NCBI GenBank assembly: GCA_002240395.1
Contig: CP016836.1
Location: 2,728,001-2,792,000 of the forward strand
DNA from: Xanthomonas citri pv. mangiferaeindicae
Lineage (GTDB): Bacteria > Pseudomonadota > Gammaproteobacteria > Xanthomonadales > Xanthomonadaceae
Direction of reading: 5' to 3'
DNA length: 64,000 bases
In this document: positions 26,578 through 35,087 of the stretch, in pieces
Position numbering within the stretch: the stretch's first letter is position 1
Layout of the letters: each line of letters starts with the position of its first letter
Notes under the pieces: model-generated
The model's input: the letters and a program-made list of their open reading frames with translations, nothing else
Told to the model about the DNA's origin: nothing
Databases searched by the model: none
Position numbers and translations under genes: made by a program

Positions 26578-27996
26578 ATGAGACGACTCGCAGGATTGGG
26601 CGGTGCATGCGTGCTGCTCGCGATGCTGGCCGCGCCGGCGGCCGCACAGCCCGCCGACTGGCAACTGCCGATCGAGACCCGGCGCCTGGACAACGGCCTG
26701 ACCGTCGTGGTGTCGCAGGACCGCAGCTCGCCCACTGTCGGCGTCAGCGTGGTCTATCACGTGGGCATGCGGCTCGAGCCCGAGAACCGCACGGGCTTCG
26801 CCCATCTGTTCGAGCATCTGATGTTCCAGGGCACGCCGATCGCACCCAAGGGCGTGTTCGACCGCGTGATCCAGGGCGGCGGCGGCCGGCTCAACGGCTC
26901 GACGCGGCCCGACTACACGAACTACATCGAAACCGCGCCGGTGTCGGCGCTCGCGCCGATCCTGTGGCTGGAAGCGGACCGGATGAAGACGCTCGACTTC
27001 TCTGCCCAGAACCTGAGGAACCAGCAGGACGTGGTCAAGGAGGAGATCCGCGTCAATGTGCAGAACCAGCCCTATGGGCTGTTCTTCGTGTTCGACATCA
27101 ACCGTCTGGCGTTCGACAAGTGGGCCAACGCACATGACGGTTACGGCAGCTTCAAGGATCTCGAGGGCGCGACGCTGGCCGACGTCCAGGCCTTCCATCG
27201 CGATTACTACGGGCCCAACAACGCAGTGGTGGGCATCGTCGGCGACATCGCACCGGACGAGGCATTCGCGCTGGTCGAACAGTACTTCGGCGACATCCCC
27301 GCACGTGCGACGCCCGCGCGGCCGGACGTGTCCGAGCCCCTGAACACGCGCGAAAGGCGCGAAGCGCAGAGCGATGCGCTGGCGCAGGTGCCCGCGCTGG
27401 CGGTGGGCTGGAAGATGCCGCCGCGCGGCAGCGCCGACCAGGCGCCGATGGCGGTACTGGCGCAGTTGCTCGCCGGCGGCGACGCGTCGCGGCTGTACCA
27501 GGGACTGGTCAAGGGGCGCGAACAACTCCTCAACATCGACGGCGGAGTGGGCTGGCCGCTGGGGCACGCCTGGGACTACGACGGCCCGACGTTGATGACA
27601 CTGTTCGCCCTCTACAAGCCCGATGTCTCGCCCGACGCCGTGCTCGCCGCGATGGACGAGGAGATCGCGCGGATCGTGGCCGAGGGCGTGCCGGCGCAGA
27701 CGCTGGCTGCGGCCAAGACCAAGCTGCTGGCCGATTACGTCGACGGCCTCGAGCCGTTCATCTCGCGTGCCGACGAATTGGCCAAGGCGCAGTTGCTGTG
27801 GGGCGATGCGAAAACGCTCAACGCAGTGCCCGGCTGGGTGCGGTCGGTGACCGTGGCTGACATCCAGCGTGTCGCCAAAACCTACCTGACCGACGGCAAC
27901 CGCACCGTCATCGACCGCGTGCCGGCCGCGATGGCCCCGGCGCGCGGGATCGCCCCGCCGGCCGCACCGGCCCCCGCCGCCCCCGCGCAGGACTGA
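26578..27996 (+). CDS. M16 family zinc peptidase, catalytic partner
   Basis: A 472-residue periplasmic protein with a cleavable signal peptide (about 1-23, ending AAAQ). The inverted zinc motif HxxEH is intact as His76-LFE-His80, with further acidic residues in KEEIRVN about 75 residues later, so it should be an active insulinase-like peptidase. It is followed after 10 bases by a second M16 gene lacking the motif. Such pairs normally form a heterodimer of one active and one structural subunit, like mitochondrial processing peptidase. A TATAGT at 26530-26535 and AAGGGG before the ATG suggest a promoter and ribosome site directly upstream. Confidence 0.93.
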   Translation: MRRLAGLGGACVLLAMLAAPAAAQPADWQLPIETRRLDNGLTVVVSQDRSSPTVGVSVVYHVGMRLEPENRTGFAHLFEHLMFQGTPIAPKGVFDRVIQGGGGRLNGSTRPDYTNYIETAPVSALAPILWLEADRMKTLDFSAQNLRNQQDVVKEEIRVNVQNQPYGLFFVFDINRLAFDKWANAHDGYGSFKDLEGATLADVQAFHRDYYGPNNAVVGIVGDIAPDEAFALVEQYFGDIPARATPARPDVSEPLNTRERREAQSDALAQVPALAVGWKMPPRGSADQAPMAVLAQLLAGGDASRLYQGLVKGREQLLNIDGGVGWPLGHAWDYDGPTLMTLFALYKPDVSPDAVLAAMDEEIARIVAEGVPAQTLAAAKTKLLADYVDGLEPFISRADELAKAQLLWGDAKTLNAVPGWVRSVTVADIQRVAKTYLTDGNRTVIDRVPAAMAPARGIAPPAAPAPAAPAQD

Positions 27997-28006
27997 GGAG
28001 ACCGCC

Positions 28007-29481
28007 ATGGACATTCCGTATCGCCGTACACGCGCAGTGCGTCCGCTCGTTCTGGCGCTCGGCGCCTGCCTGATGGCCGCCGCCGCGCAGGCGCAGTCGC
28101 AAGCTGCGCCCGGTGCGCCACCGGCCGAGGCGCCGCCGACCGTATTGCCCGCCGACTTGCCGGCCTACGGCGCCGACCGGCCGCTGCCCGAACTGGGCCT
28201 GGTCGAGCGCCGGCTCGACAATGGCCTGACGGTCTGGATCGTGCCGCGCGCGGGCGGCCTGCCGAAGGTCGACTATGTGCTGGCCGTGCGCGGCGGTCTG
28301 GCAAGCGACCCGACTGCGCTGCCGGGCATGTCGAACCTGCTCGCCGGCCTGCTGCAGGAAGGGACCGCGACGCGCACTTCGGTGCAGATTGCCGAGACGC
28401 TCGAACGTCTGGGGGCATCGATCTCGGCCAGTGCGAGCAGCGACGGGCTCGTCATCGCCGCATCCGGTCTGTCGTCGTCGGCGCAGCCACTGGCGGCACT
28501 GTTCGCCGACGTGGTGCGCCACCCGGCGTTCCCGGCCAGCGAAGTGCAATTGGCCAAGACCAACGCGCTGCAGAGCCTCAAGGCGATGCAGGCGCAGCCG
28601 GCCTACCAGGCCAACCGTGCGATGGGGCGCGTGCTGTTCGGCGACCACCCCTACGGCAACACGCTGCCGACCGAGGCCAGCATCGCCGGCACCGACGTCG
28701 CGGCTCTGCAGGCCGCGCATACCGCGCGCTTCCGGCCAGACCAGGCGTTGCTGGTGATTGCCGGCCCGCTGTCGGACGACGCGGCGCTGGCGCTCGCGCG
28801 TGATGCGTTCGGCGATTGGGCGGGCCGCGGCGATGCCATCGCCGAGGCGCCCGCGCCCGCGGCCGCCGACCGGCCGCAGTTCGTCCTGGTGCCGCGCGCG
28901 GGCAGTGTGCAGTCGGCGGTGCGAATCGGTCGCCCGGCGTTCGCGGCCGACGACGCGCGGGCGATTCCCGCCGCGCTCGCCAGCACCATCCTCGGCGGTG
29001 GCTTCGACAGCCGCCTGATGCGCAATCTGCGCGAGGACAAAGGCTATACCTATGGCGCCGGCAGCAGCTTCGGCCTGCGCGCACGGGGCGGGGCGTTCCA
29101 GGCCCAGGCCGACGTGCGCAACGAGGTCACCGGTGCGGCGATCGGCGAGTTCCTGGCCGAGTTCGAGCGGATGCGCGCCCGACCCGTGCCGGAGGATGAA
29201 TTGCAGCGCGCCAAGCGCTTCACCGCCGGCACCTACCTGTTCCAGAACCAGCTGCAGGGGCGGTGGCCTCGGCGCTGGCGTCGAACTGGCTGCTGGGCCG
29301 GCCAGCCGATTACCTCAGCCGCTACGTCGACCAGGCCAACGCGGTGACGGCGTCCGAGGTACAGGCGGTCGCGCGCGAGTTCTTCGATCCCGCGCGCCAG
29401 AGCATCGTGGTCGTCGGCGACGCGGCGGTCGCCGGGCAATTGACGGCGTTTGGTGCGTTCCGGGCGGACGACGCGCCTTGA
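28007..29481 (+). pseudogene. M16 family peptidase, non-catalytic partner, with one frameshift
   Basis: A signal peptide (about 1-29) leads into an M16 fold. At the place of the zinc motif the sequence reads MSNLLAGLLQEG, so both His and the Glu are absent and the protein is a structural partner of the preceding peptidase. The later region LGGGFDSRLMRNLREDKGYTYGAGSSF, with the conserved Arg/Tyr pair, is intact. The frame breaks at 29257-29260 in a run of four G. One extra G restores GAVASALASNWLLG and joins the final 70 residues, giving about 491 residues. A sequencing indel is likely. GAGGAG precedes the start. Confidence 0.85.
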
Positions 29482-29489
29482 GGCGTGGG

Positions 29490-29507
29490 CGCCGGCATGT
29501 GCCGGCG
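29490..29507. terminator. Short hairpin between convergent genes
   Basis: An 8-bp stem (CGCCGGCA at 29490-29497 with TGCCGGCG at 29500-29507) lies between the M16 gene and the convergent membrane-protein gene. There is no T tract, so its function as a terminator is uncertain. Confidence 0.35.
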
Positions 29508-29511
29508 TCGT

Positions 29512-29916
29512 TCAACGGCGCGGCGCGGCGCCAGCCAAGCGCCCGCCGCACCAGGCCATCGGCAATGCGCCGATCGCGTCGAGCACGGTCATCCACACTG
29601 GCTGCGGCAACAGCCAGGCGTTGAGCAGTACGGCGATCAGGATCAGCGCGCCGACCGTCAGTGCCATGCGCATCGGCCGACGGTGCGCGATGCGGGCGGC
29701 GACCCAGCCGCCGCACAGGGCGCCGGCCAGCCAGCCGAGTGCGACCAGCAGCAACATGCCGGTCGGGGCGATCGCGAACAGACCGGACGGGCCGGCATCC
29801 GTGGGCAGCGCACCGGCCGGCAGCGGGAACAGCCGCTTGCCGAGGAACTCGAAACCCAGCGCGACCGTCGTGGCGGCCAGCATGCCGAGCATCAGCGAGG
29901 ACAGCGTGCGGATCAT
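29512..29916 (-). CDS. Small hypothetical membrane protein
   Basis: A 134-residue protein with four predicted membrane helices separated by short loops. The first is SSLMLGMLAATTVALGFEFLG and the second includes a Gly-rich turn (GWLAGALCGGWVAARIAHR). No known domain is recognised. The start at 29916 (MIRTLSSLML) places the ATG directly before the first helix; an extension to 30006 would add an Arg/Pro-rich tail. It lies about 100 bases downstream of the DUF502 gene on the same strand and may be its operon partner. Confidence 0.65.
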   Translation of the reverse strand: MIRTLSSLMLGMLAATTVALGFEFLGKRLFPLPAGALPTDAGPSGLFAIAPTGMLLLVALGWLAGALCGGWVAARIAHRRPMRMALTVGALILIAVLLNAWLLPQPVWMTVLDAIGALPMAWCGGRLAGAAPRR

Positions 29917-30012
29917 CTGGCCCGCCGGCGCTGGGCCGGCGTTGGCAGAGTCGCGCACGCGCGTCTCTGCGGGCGGCCTGCGCTGGCGTGGGCGACGTGC
30001 CGGCACCGGACG

Positions 30013-30690
30013 TTAACGGGCGGGCGCCGACGCGGGCGGCGGCGGCTCGAAGGGAATCGTGTCGGGCGCCACCGCGCCGCCGGAGATGATGAAGCTCATC
30101 GCCTGGTCGACGGTCCAGTCGGTCGGCGTGACCTTGTCCAGCGGCACGATCTCCAGATAGCCCGAGGTCGGGTTGGGCGTGGTCGGCACGTAGACCGCGG
30201 CGAGCTCCCGGCCGGTGCCCTGTTCGCGGATCACCCGGGTGACGAAGCCGACCGATTTCATCTGGCTGTGCGGGAAATCGATCAGCACCACGCGCTGGGT
30301 GCCGTCGGGCTTGGTCTGCAGGATGTCGAGCAGCTTGCGTGCGCTCGAATAGATGATGTTGGCCAGCGGGATGCGGCGCACCAGCGCGTCGACCCAGCCG
30401 AGCATGCGCTGGCCGACGACGCGGCGGGTCAGCCAGCCGACGGCGAGGATCAGCACGATCGTTGCGATCATCGCGACCGTCGCCTGGACCGAGGCGACAT
30501 TGATCCATCCCAGCGCCGGGAACGCGGCGGAGATGCCGTGCGCCAGCGGCACCACCCAGGGCGTGCTGATATCCGACAGCAGCACGAAGACGAACTTGAC
30601 GACGATCCAGGTCAGCCAGATCGGCAGCAGCGTCAGCAGGCCGGTGAGGAACAGGCGCTGCAGGCGTCCGCCCAGGGAGTGGGCACTCAT
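30013..30690 (-). CDS. DUF502 family membrane protein
   Basis: A 225-residue protein with two strong membrane helices (about residues 12-40 and 70-90) followed by a soluble domain. The order LTGLLTLLPIWLTWIVVKF, then VGWLTRRVVGQRML, IPLANIIYSSARKLLDIL and VPTTPNPTSGYLEIVP is characteristic of DUF502. Family function is unproven; distant members affect membrane integrity. The C-terminus is Pro/Ala-rich. It lies 44 bases downstream of the Ser/Thr kinase gene and upstream of a small membrane protein, all on the minus strand, so the three may be one transcript. Confidence 0.88.
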   Translation of the reverse strand: MSAHSLGGRLQRLFLTGLLTLLPIWLTWIVVKFVFVLLSDISTPWVVPLAHGISAAFPALGWINVASVQATVAMIATIVLILAVGWLTRRVVGQRMLGWVDALVRRIPLANIIYSSARKLLDILQTKPDGTQRVVLIDFPHSQMKSVGFVTRVIREQGTGRELAAVYVPTTPNPTSGYLEIVPLDKVTPTDWTVDQAMSFIISGGAVAPDTIPFEPPPPASAPAR

Positions 30691-30734
30691 GAAAGATCCG
30701 CGAGGCGAAAGGGGGCGTCATCATGCCCGGGAAG

Positions 30735-32804
30735 TCATGGCAGATGCACGAGCCGGAAGCCGACGTCGTCGTAGCCGCGCTTGGGATCGAGCGCGCGGCT
30801 GTCGAGTGCGTCGCGCCGGCTGCGGCCGGCGGCGATGCGATCCTTGCATGCCGCCGCGCAGTCGCTGCGCCATTCCGCCGGCCCATCGGCGGACGCCGGG
30901 GCGGCTGCGCCTTGCGTGGTGGAGGCCACGACGATGCTGCGGCCCTCGCGTTCGCTGCGCCAGCGTGCGTAGTCGACCGCGTCATGCCAGGACACGCATA
31001 CCACCGGATCGCCCGGGCTCTGGTCGAAGCCCGGCGACTCCCAGTCGCGCGGCGCCAGCGCCCGCAGAACCGAGCCGCGCGCGCGGCACGGCGACGACTT
31101 GCGGCCGGTCGCGGCGACGAAGGCCGCGTAATCGCCGCGGCTGACCGGCGCGTTGGCGATCGCGAAACTCGTGTCGCCGCTGCGGACCACCCGCGCGCCA
31201 CCGGGGATCTTGGCCGCGAGCGCATTGAGGTCGGGAATGGCCTGGGCCTCGCGGCGCAGGCGCGCCTTGGTCGCGGCGTCGAGTCCGACGGCGTCGGCGG
31301 CGGCGAGGCTGGCGATCGCGTCGTCGCGATCGACCGCGGTCACGGCGTCGGCGATGCGCGCCTCGACTGCATCGGCCACCTGCACGCGCACCGGCTGCAG
31401 CGCTGCGGCTTCCTCGGCGCTGCCGGCATGCGCGCGTGCGGCCTGCAGCAGTTCGGTGGCCGCGCCGTCGTCGCGGCCTGCGATCAGCGTGGTGGCGCGG
31501 TTGCCGACTGCGGCGAAGACACGCGTGGTCAGCGACGGCAACCCCAGGTGTTGGGCATCGGCTGCGCGTGCACGGCGCAGGCGCTCGAGCGCGTTGTCGT
31601 CGTGCGGCGCCGCCAGCCGTCCGGCCCGCAGCAGGCGCTCGGCGGCGGCGAGGTGGCGGTCGGCCTCCGACACGGGCGCAGCCTGCGAGGCTTCGATGCC
31701 GGCAGCGGCCGCCACCGCGTCGGGATCGGTCTGCGGTGCGAGATCGGCATCGGCGTCGCCGTCGGCGGTGTCCTGGTCTGCGACCGGTGGCGCGCTCGCG
31801 ATCGATGCGGCCGGCGCGGCCTCGTCGGCCGCTACCGGCGTGGCCGAGGGGCGCTCCCAAGCGCGCCACACGCCGACGCCGGCCAGCAGCACGACCGGCA
31901 GCGCCAGCCACGGCAACAGACGGCGCCCGCCGCGGCCGATCCGGCGGATCTGCCCGGTGATCCGGGCCTCGCCATCGCGCTGGGGCACCTGCTCGAGTGC
32001 CCGCAGCATCTGTCCGGCATCGGCGAACCGCCGCTTGGGCGACTTCGCCAGCGCCTGGTCCAGGAATCGCTGCCAGTGGCGCAACTCGGGCGGCAGGCGC
32101 GGCACCGGGTTCTGCACGTGCGCCAGCGCCATCGACAGCGCGTCCTCGCCCGCGAACGGCAGCGCGCCGGTGAGCATCTCCCAGGCCAGCACGCCGACGC
32201 TGTAGAGGTCGGCGCGGAAGTCGACCTGTTGCCCACGGGCCTGCTCGGGCGCCATGTACGCGGTGCTGCCGACCGCCAGCCCGACCATCGTCATCCGGGT
32301 GCCGTAGCCGCGGCGCAGCGCAATGCCGAAATCCGCCAGCAGCGGCCGGTCGGTCTCGTCGAACAGCACGTTTTCGGCCTTGACGTCGCGGTGGATCACC
32401 CCGCGTGCATGCGCATAGGCCAGCGCCGACAGCAGGGCCTGCAGGATCGCGCGGACCCGGGCCTGGTCGCCGCGCAGGTCGCGCTGGCCGAGGTGGCCAT
32501 GCGGCAAGTGGGGCATCGCGTACCAGGGCAGCCCGTCGGCGGTGCGACCGACATCGTGGATGCCGACGATGTGGGGATGCTCGAGGCGTGCGATCGTCCG
32601 CGTCTCGTTCTCGAACCGGCGTCGGCTGACCTCGTCGGCCAGCGTCTCGGGGCGCATGACCTTGATGGCGACGTCGCGTCCCAGCGACAGCTGCGTGCCG
32701 AGGTACACCGTGGCCATGCCGCCATGGCCGATGACGCGCAGCAGGCGATAGCCCGCGATCTGCGGCAGCGCAGGCGACTCGTATCCGCTTGTGGTCTGCG
32801 ACAT
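30735..32804 (-). CDS. Ser/Thr protein kinase fused to an FGE/SUMF1-like domain
   Basis: A 689-residue protein. Residues about 18-285 are a Hanks-type kinase: Gly loop GHGGMATVYLG, Lys in VAIKVM, catalytic loop HRDVKAENVLF, DFGIA and APEQ, all intact, so it should be active. One membrane helix (LLPWLALPVVLLAGVGVW, about residue 305) separates it from an Ala/Asp-rich helical stalk of about 200 residues. The periplasmic C-terminus (about 545-689) resembles formylglycine-generating-enzyme sulfatase domains (VSRGDYAAFVAATG, PVVCVSWHDAVDYARW, DDVGFRLVHLP). It lacks the RLPTEAEWE block and the catalytic Cys pair of true FGE, so it is more likely a ligand-sensing module. Confidence 0.88.
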   Translation of the reverse strand: MSQTTSGYESPALPQIAGYRLLRVIGHGGMATVYLGTQLSLGRDVAIKVMRPETLADEVSRRRFENETRTIARLEHPHIVGIHDVGRTADGLPWYAMPHLPHGHLGQRDLRGDQARVRAILQALLSALAYAHARGVIHRDVKAENVLFDETDRPLLADFGIALRRGYGTRMTMVGLAVGSTAYMAPEQARGQQVDFRADLYSVGVLAWEMLTGALPFAGEDALSMALAHVQNPVPRLPPELRHWQRFLDQALAKSPKRRFADAGQMLRALEQVPQRDGEARITGQIRRIGRGGRRLLPWLALPVVLLAGVGVWRAWERPSATPVAADEAAPAASIASAPPVADQDTADGDADADLAPQTDPDAVAAAAGIEASQAAPVSEADRHLAAAERLLRAGRLAAPHDDNALERLRRARAADAQHLGLPSLTTRVFAAVGNRATTLIAGRDDGAATELLQAARAHAGSAEEAAALQPVRVQVADAVEARIADAVTAVDRDDAIASLAAADAVGLDAATKARLRREAQAIPDLNALAAKIPGGARVVRSGDTSFAIANAPVSRGDYAAFVAATGRKSSPCRARGSVLRALAPRDWESPGFDQSPGDPVVCVSWHDAVDYARWRSEREGRSIVVASTTQGAAAPASADGPAEWRSDCAAACKDRIAAGRSRRDALDSRALDPKRGYDDVGFRLVHLP

Positions 32805-32868
32805 GCGTGTTCCCCGTAGCGCTACAGCATACCGACCGGCTGACGGCTTGGGGCGTCGTGCGCGCGGC

Positions 32869-33339
32869 TCAGGCGGGCGTTGGGGCGCTGCCGCGGTCGC
32901 GCTTGCGGCGCACGTAGATCTGCTTGCGCACGCGGGCGACCGGTTCGCCGGCCGCATCGACGACCTCGGTGGTGAACCAGCGCAGGTGCTTGTCGCCGTG
33001 CGCGGTCGCTTCGCGGATCGCGTCGACGGTGGCCGCATCGAGATCGAACGTGGCATGCACAGTGCCGCGCCCGGGACGGATGAATTCGATCTCGGCGGCC
33101 TTGTCCCAGACCACGTAGTCGTCGCCGAGCGCGCGCAGCGTCATCACCATCCAGAACGGGTCGGTCATCGCGAACAGGCTGCCGCCGAAGTGGGTGCCGA
33201 CGTAGTTGCGGTTGTACCAGCGCCGGCGCAGCTCGACCCGGGCATGCGAAAACCCGGGCGTCAGCGCGGTGACGCGGATCCCGGTGAACAGGAACGGCGG
33301 CCAGAGATTGAACAGCAGACGGGCGAGGCGCGGCGACAT
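32869..33339 (-). CDS. DUF4442 hotdog-fold protein (possible thioesterase)
   Basis: A 156-residue protein with the hotdog fold of the DUF4442/YiiD C-terminal group. The family core is visible: NLWPPFLFTGIRV, then RVELRRRWYNRNYVGTHFGGSLFAMTDPFWM. Relatives are thioesterase-like, but no substrate or activity is assigned. The last 20 residues are basic. The ATG at 33339 fits the family N-terminus. It lies between the kinase and CnoX genes on the same strand, with about 65 and 105 bases of spacing. Confidence 0.85.
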   Translation of the reverse strand: MSPRLARLLFNLWPPFLFTGIRVTALTPGFSHARVELRRRWYNRNYVGTHFGGSLFAMTDPFWMVMTLRALGDDYVVWDKAAEIEFIRPGRGTVHATFDLDAATVDAIREATAHGDKHLRWFTTEVVDAAGEPVARVRKQIYVRRKRDRGSAPTPA

Positions 33340-33445
33340 GGCGGGCGGGCATGACCAGGGCGTTGGGACATTACCATACGCACCTGTATGTTTTAGCGTT
33401 GCCCGCACCGGCAGGGCCGATGCAGGCGACGGGCGCATCGGCGCG

Positions 33446-34330
33446 TCAGAACAGCAGCGAGGCCATCTTCCTGCGGTAGCGGCCGACGAGCTCGGCGTCG
33501 TCGACGATGCGGAACGCATCGATCAGTGCCTTGCGCGGCAGGCCGTCCTCGAAATCGCGGTCGCGGCGCAGCATCTCGATGAACTGTTCCAGGCCGGCTG
33601 GTGCATCGCCGGCGACGATCTGACGCACGCCCAGCAGGTGGCGGGCGCGCAGGTCCGCAGGTTCGCGTTCGATCGCCGCCTGCAAGGCTTCGATGGGCGG
33701 CGCGTCGGCCAGCAGCGCGGCAAAATCCAGGCGCGCCCGCGCCTTCACCGCGCGATCGTCGGTGGCGAGGTTGGCTGGCAGGCCGTCGAGCAGGCCTTCG
33801 ACTTCCTGCGCGGCGCCGGTCTGCAGCAGCGCCAGCGCCAGGTCGAGCCGCAGCTCCGCCTTGTCGGGTTCGGCGGCCACCGCCTCGCGCAGCCGCGCGA
33901 CCTCGGCCTGCGGATCGAGCGGGGCGGCGTCGTCGGGCGAGGCGCCATCGCCTTGCGCCGGCACGATGCCGTGGCGCTGCAGGAACTCGCGCAACTGGCC
34001 CTCGGGCAGTGCGCCCGGAAAGCCATCCACCGGCTGGCCACCGGCGATCAGGAAGACCGTGGGCACCGAGCGGATCTGGAACGCCGCGGCGATCTGCGAT
34101 TCCTTGTCGACGTCGACCTTGGCGAGGATGAAGGCGCCGTTGTACTCGGCCGCCAGCTTTTCGAGTACCGGGCCCAGGGTCTTGCACGGGCCGCACCATT
34201 CCGCCCAGAAGTCCACCAGAACCGGCACATCGAGCGAGGCCTGCAGCACCGCCGACTCGAAGGTCTCGGTGGTGACATCGACGATATGGGGCGAGCGTTC
34301 GGGAGTGGGGGCCTGGCCGTTGAGCAGCAT
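33446..34330 (-). CDS. cnoX: Thioredoxin-TPR chaperedoxin CnoX (YbbN)
   Basis: A 294-residue cytosolic chaperone-redox protein that protects clients from over-oxidation and hands them to GroEL. Residues about 15-125 form a thioredoxin domain with the active site WCGPCK. The rest is TPR-like (LRLDLALALLQTG, RHLLGVRQIVAGD) as in CnoX. E. coli CnoX has lost the first active-site Cys; here both are present, so a redox function is possible. The ATG at 34330 directly precedes the conserved N-terminal stretch. No heat-shock promoter could be identified. Confidence 0.92.
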   Translation of the reverse strand: MLLNGQAPTPERSPHIVDVTTETFESAVLQASLDVPVLVDFWAEWCGPCKTLGPVLEKLAAEYNGAFILAKVDVDKESQIAAAFQIRSVPTVFLIAGGQPVDGFPGALPEGQLREFLQRHGIVPAQGDGASPDDAAPLDPQAEVARLREAVAAEPDKAELRLDLALALLQTGAAQEVEGLLDGLPANLATDDRAVKARARLDFAALLADAPPIEALQAAIEREPADLRARHLLGVRQIVAGDAPAGLEQFIEMLRRDRDFEDGLPRKALIDAFRIVDDAELVGRYRRKMASLLF

Positions 34331-34501
34331 GCGGAAGTTCCAGTTGCGGTCGGGAGCCGCCGGAGCGGCCCGACTAGAGGTGGCGACGGTTGCGCAGGAT
34401 ACAAGCGCAGACCGCGCGCGATCTGTGGATCCCCAGCGACATCGGTGCGGTGGCACGCCGGGCGCCTATCATCCGGCCCGGACATGGCTGGAGTGGGGTG
34501 G

Positions 34502-35086
34502 ATGGAAACATCGATGCGGTGGCGGTCGTTGGGGCCGGTGCTCGTGGCGCATGCCGCGACCTGGCTGGCGATGGTCGGCTTCGCGCGGGTTGCGGACCTG
34601 CCGGCAGGTGTGCCGCTGGCGTTGCCGGGCGCGCACGGCCTGCCGCATGCGGCTGCGTTCAATCTGCTCGCGTTCGTGCTGCCCGGCCTCGTGCTGGCGG
34701 TTGTGGCGTGGCGCGCGCGCGTTCGCTGGTGGCCGGACGCGGGCCTGGCCATCGGCATCGCCCTGCGGCTGTGGCTGCTGGCGGCGCTGCTGTTCGCGCT
34801 GCAGGGCGCACTGCCGCTCGATGCCGGCGACCTCGACGGCGGCGGCAGCCGGGCGCACGCCAGCGCGTGGATGTTGTGGGCCCTGGCCTTCGGTGCCGGG
34901 GCGGCTCTGGCCGCCATCGCCATGCCGGGCGTGCGGCTCGTCTCGCTGTTGGCGGCGCTCGCGGTCGTGGCGGCACTGGCATCGCCGGCGGTCGCGGCCG
35001 CCGGTGCGGCCGACCGCGTGTTGCTGCTGGCCTGGTGCGGCTGGACGGCCTGGCTGACGTGGCGGTTGCCGCGCCGGGTCGGCTGA
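34502..35086 (+). CDS. Hypothetical polytopic membrane protein (possibly DUF998-like)
   Basis: A 194-residue protein with about six membrane helices. The loop LPGAHGLPHAAAFNLLAFVLPGLVLA resembles the DUF998 pattern (Gly-rich loop, then Phe-Asn in the next helix), but the match is weak. The start is uncertain between ATG at 34484, 34502 and 34514; 34502 is chosen because a GGAG/GGGG-rich stretch lies just before it. It is divergent from cnoX and its stop is one base from the end of the convergent amidohydrolase gene. Function is unknown. Confidence 0.6.
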   Translation: METSMRWRSLGPVLVAHAATWLAMVGFARVADLPAGVPLALPGAHGLPHAAAFNLLAFVLPGLVLAVVAWRARVRWWPDAGLAIGIALRLWLLAALLFALQGALPLDAGDLDGGGSRAHASAWMLWALAFGAGAALAAIAMPGVRLVSLLAALAVVAALASPAVAAAGAADRVLLLAWCGWTAWLTWRLPRRVG

Positions 35087-35087
35087 C

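Noticed and set aside
30723..32819. 698-codon plus-strand frame opposite the Ser/Thr kinase
   Set aside because: It mirrors the kinase almost end to end; kinase motifs decide the strand.
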